From Saprospiraceae bacterium (GTDB taxonomy: Bacteria > Bacteroidota > Bacteroidia > Chitinophagales > Saprospiraceae), in contig SLKL01000166.1 of the NCBI GenBank assembly GCA_007134625.1, positions 1 to 6,022 of the forward strand: 6,022 nucleotides of DNA, read 5' to 3'. Of this stretch, positions 5,163-6,022 are shown in pieces. The notes below the pieces were generated by a model, which saw nothing but the letters and a program-made list of their open reading frames with translations, was not told where the DNA came from and searched no databases. Both the position numbers and the translations under genes were made by a program. Numbering within the stretch: the first letter of the stretch is position 1; each line of letters starts with the position of its first letter.

Positions 5163-5948
5163 CTACCCTTTAACCTCTTCGGGAGTGGAATTCTTTTCTA
5201 TAAACTCTTTTGCTAAATTCAGGAAATTAAACGTTCCCTTGCAGGCTGCATCGTATAAAATAACAGGTTTATGTGCACTTGGTGCTTCTCCTATTCGGGA
5301 ATTTCTGTGAATTATGGTTTCAAAAACGGGGTCAGAGGAGTGACTTTTTACCTCATCAACTACCACTTTTGCCAATCTCAATCGCTGATCAAACATACTC
5401 AAAACAATACCCTCAACTTCCAATCCGGGGTTGACAGTACTCTTTACAAGCTTAATGGTATTCTTCAGCTTTTGCAAACCCTCGAGAGCGAAGATTTCAC
5501 ACTGTACAGGAATGAGCACGGAGTCAGCCGCTGTTAATGCATTAACAGTGATAAGCCCAAGAGAAGGAAGACAATCGATAAAAATAAAATCGTAATCATC
5601 TCTGATGGCATCTACTATTTTTTTCAGATAAAACTCCCGCTGAATTTTGGAAGCGAGTTCTAATTCAGCTCCCACAAGATCAATAGAGGATGGCAAAATA
5701 GATAGATTAGCCAACTCAGTCTTTTGAATGGCCTCCGCAGGCTCAGCTTCATTGAGCAGGCAGTCATAAATAGTCAGCGAATCCTCGTCAGGCTCAAACC
5801 CCACACCGGATGTAGCATTGCCCTGTGGATCCGCATCTATGATCAACACACGGTATTCCAGAACAGCAAGGCTTGCTGCAAGATTTATGGCTGTTGTAGT
5901 TTTACCCACGCCACCTTTTTGATTGGCAATTGTAATTACTTTTCCCAT
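5163..5948 (-). CDS. parA: ParA/Soj-type chromosome-partitioning ATPase
   Basis: A 261-residue chromosomal ParA (Soj-like), of usual length and without the N-terminal DNA-binding extension of many plasmid ParAs. It is a deviant Walker ATPase that binds nucleoid DNA as an ATP dimer and is displaced by ParB, so moving origins. Motifs: deviant Walker [10 protein letters not shown] (11-19), with signature Lys11 and P-loop Lys16; the A'/switch I segment IDADPQGN (37-44); Walker [12 protein letters not shown] (121-131), with Asp125. The usual motif has DCxP with a variable residue after Cys; here it is Leu. Downstream are [16 protein letters not shown] (143-158), conserved in Soj proteins, and R215 NSRIGEAPS (216-224). 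All are intact. The ATG is preceded by TTTAATAGAAA with no Shine-Dalgarno. It starts 11 nt after the upstream stop and ends 25 nt before parB, consistent with one operon. Confidence 0.97.
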   Translation of the reverse strand: MGKVITIANQKGGVGKTTTAINLAASLAVLEYRVLIIDADPQGNATSGVGFEPDEDSLTIYDCLLNEAEPAEAIQKTELANLSILPSSIDLVGAELELASKIQREFYLKKIVDAIRDDYDFIFIDCLPSLGLITVNALTAADSVLIPVQCEIFALEGLQKLKNTIKLVKSTVNPGLEVEGIVLSMFDQRLRLAKVVVDEVKSHSSDPVFETIIHRNSRIGEAPSAHKPVILYDAACKGTFNFLNLAKEFIEKNSTPEEVKG

Positions 5949-5959
5949 TTTCTATTAAA

Positions 5960-6022
5960 TCAGATACTGATCTCGTCTCCAATCTGAGGGAGTATCAATT
6001 CCTTGTTTTTTGCTTTAAAATC
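5960..6022 (-). CDS. 3' end of probable UPF0173 metal-dependent hydrolase (partial)
   Basis: Only the last 20 codons are in the window, reading from the right edge to a TGA at 5962-5960. The translated tail DFKAKNKELILPQIGDEISI follows the pattern of the C terminus of UPF0173 (MBL-fold, metallo-beta-lactamase-like) hydrolases in Bacteroidota, which end in K-x-L-x-L-x-x-I-G-x-x-I. A metal-dependent hydrolase of this type is, as I recall, a common gene ahead of parA in this phylum. No zinc-binding motif is inside the window, so the match rests on 20 residues and gene context. The stop lies 11 nt before the parA ATG, so it is probably the first visible member of the parAB operon. Confidence 0.5.
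   Translation of the reverse strand, partial: DFKAKNKELILPQIGDEISI

Noticed and set aside
5562..5584. Leu127 in the ParA Walker B stretch as a damaged active site
   Set aside because: The position after Asp-Cys is variable among ParA proteins and the catalytic Asp125 and all P-loop residues are intact, so it is ordinary variation.

Overview
The window looks like a chromosomal segment of a Bacteroidota bacterium, most likely Cytophagales or a close relative. The grounds are: a chromosomal ParA-ParB pair followed by a DUF5683-type membrane protein (a characteristic Bacteroidota order), AT-rich leaders without Shine-Dalgarno sequences, two lipoproteins carrying LVIVD-type propeller repeats, a small outer-membrane barrel ending in Phe, and intergenic degenerate repeats of the sort common in this phylum. 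This assignment rests on protein-family recognition by eye, not on a database search.

Layout: 1-462 has no gene. It holds a ~50-bp direct repeat in two copies, a GGAAG/GGGAAG purine-rich stretch, a 14-bp tandem repeat in four copies, and a weak candidate promoter. At 463-1485 (+) is a membrane-anchored two-domain protein, SRPBCC (START-like) plus a GyrI-like effector-binding domain. After a 125-bp AT-rich gap, 1611-3588 (+) is a tight three-gene cluster: a short LVIVD-type lipoprotein (1611-2144), a second, propeller-like lipoprotein (2150-2932), and a small outer-membrane beta-barrel candidate (2929-3588), with a 5-nt gap and then an ATGA overlap. These three probably form one envelope-associated transcription unit of unknown function.

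The right half is on the minus strand and reads leftward: the last 20 codons of a probable UPF0173-type metal-dependent hydrolase (from the window edge to 5960), ParA (5948-5163), ParB (5137-4232) and the DUF5683 protein (4235-3597, overlapping parB by ATGA). Spacings of 11 nt, 25 nt and -4 nt point to one operon. ParA and ParB would handle chromosome origin segregation; no parS-like site is visible. The minus-strand operon and the plus-strand envelope cluster converge with only 8 bp between stop codons. dapB, which I recall as the usual gene after DUF5683 in many Bacteroidota, is not there, so the gene order appears rearranged at this point.

Nothing in the window is a clear-cut new defence, mobile or RNA system. 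The most interesting items are the uncharacterised lipoprotein-lipoprotein-barrel cluster and the repeat-dense gap at the left end.
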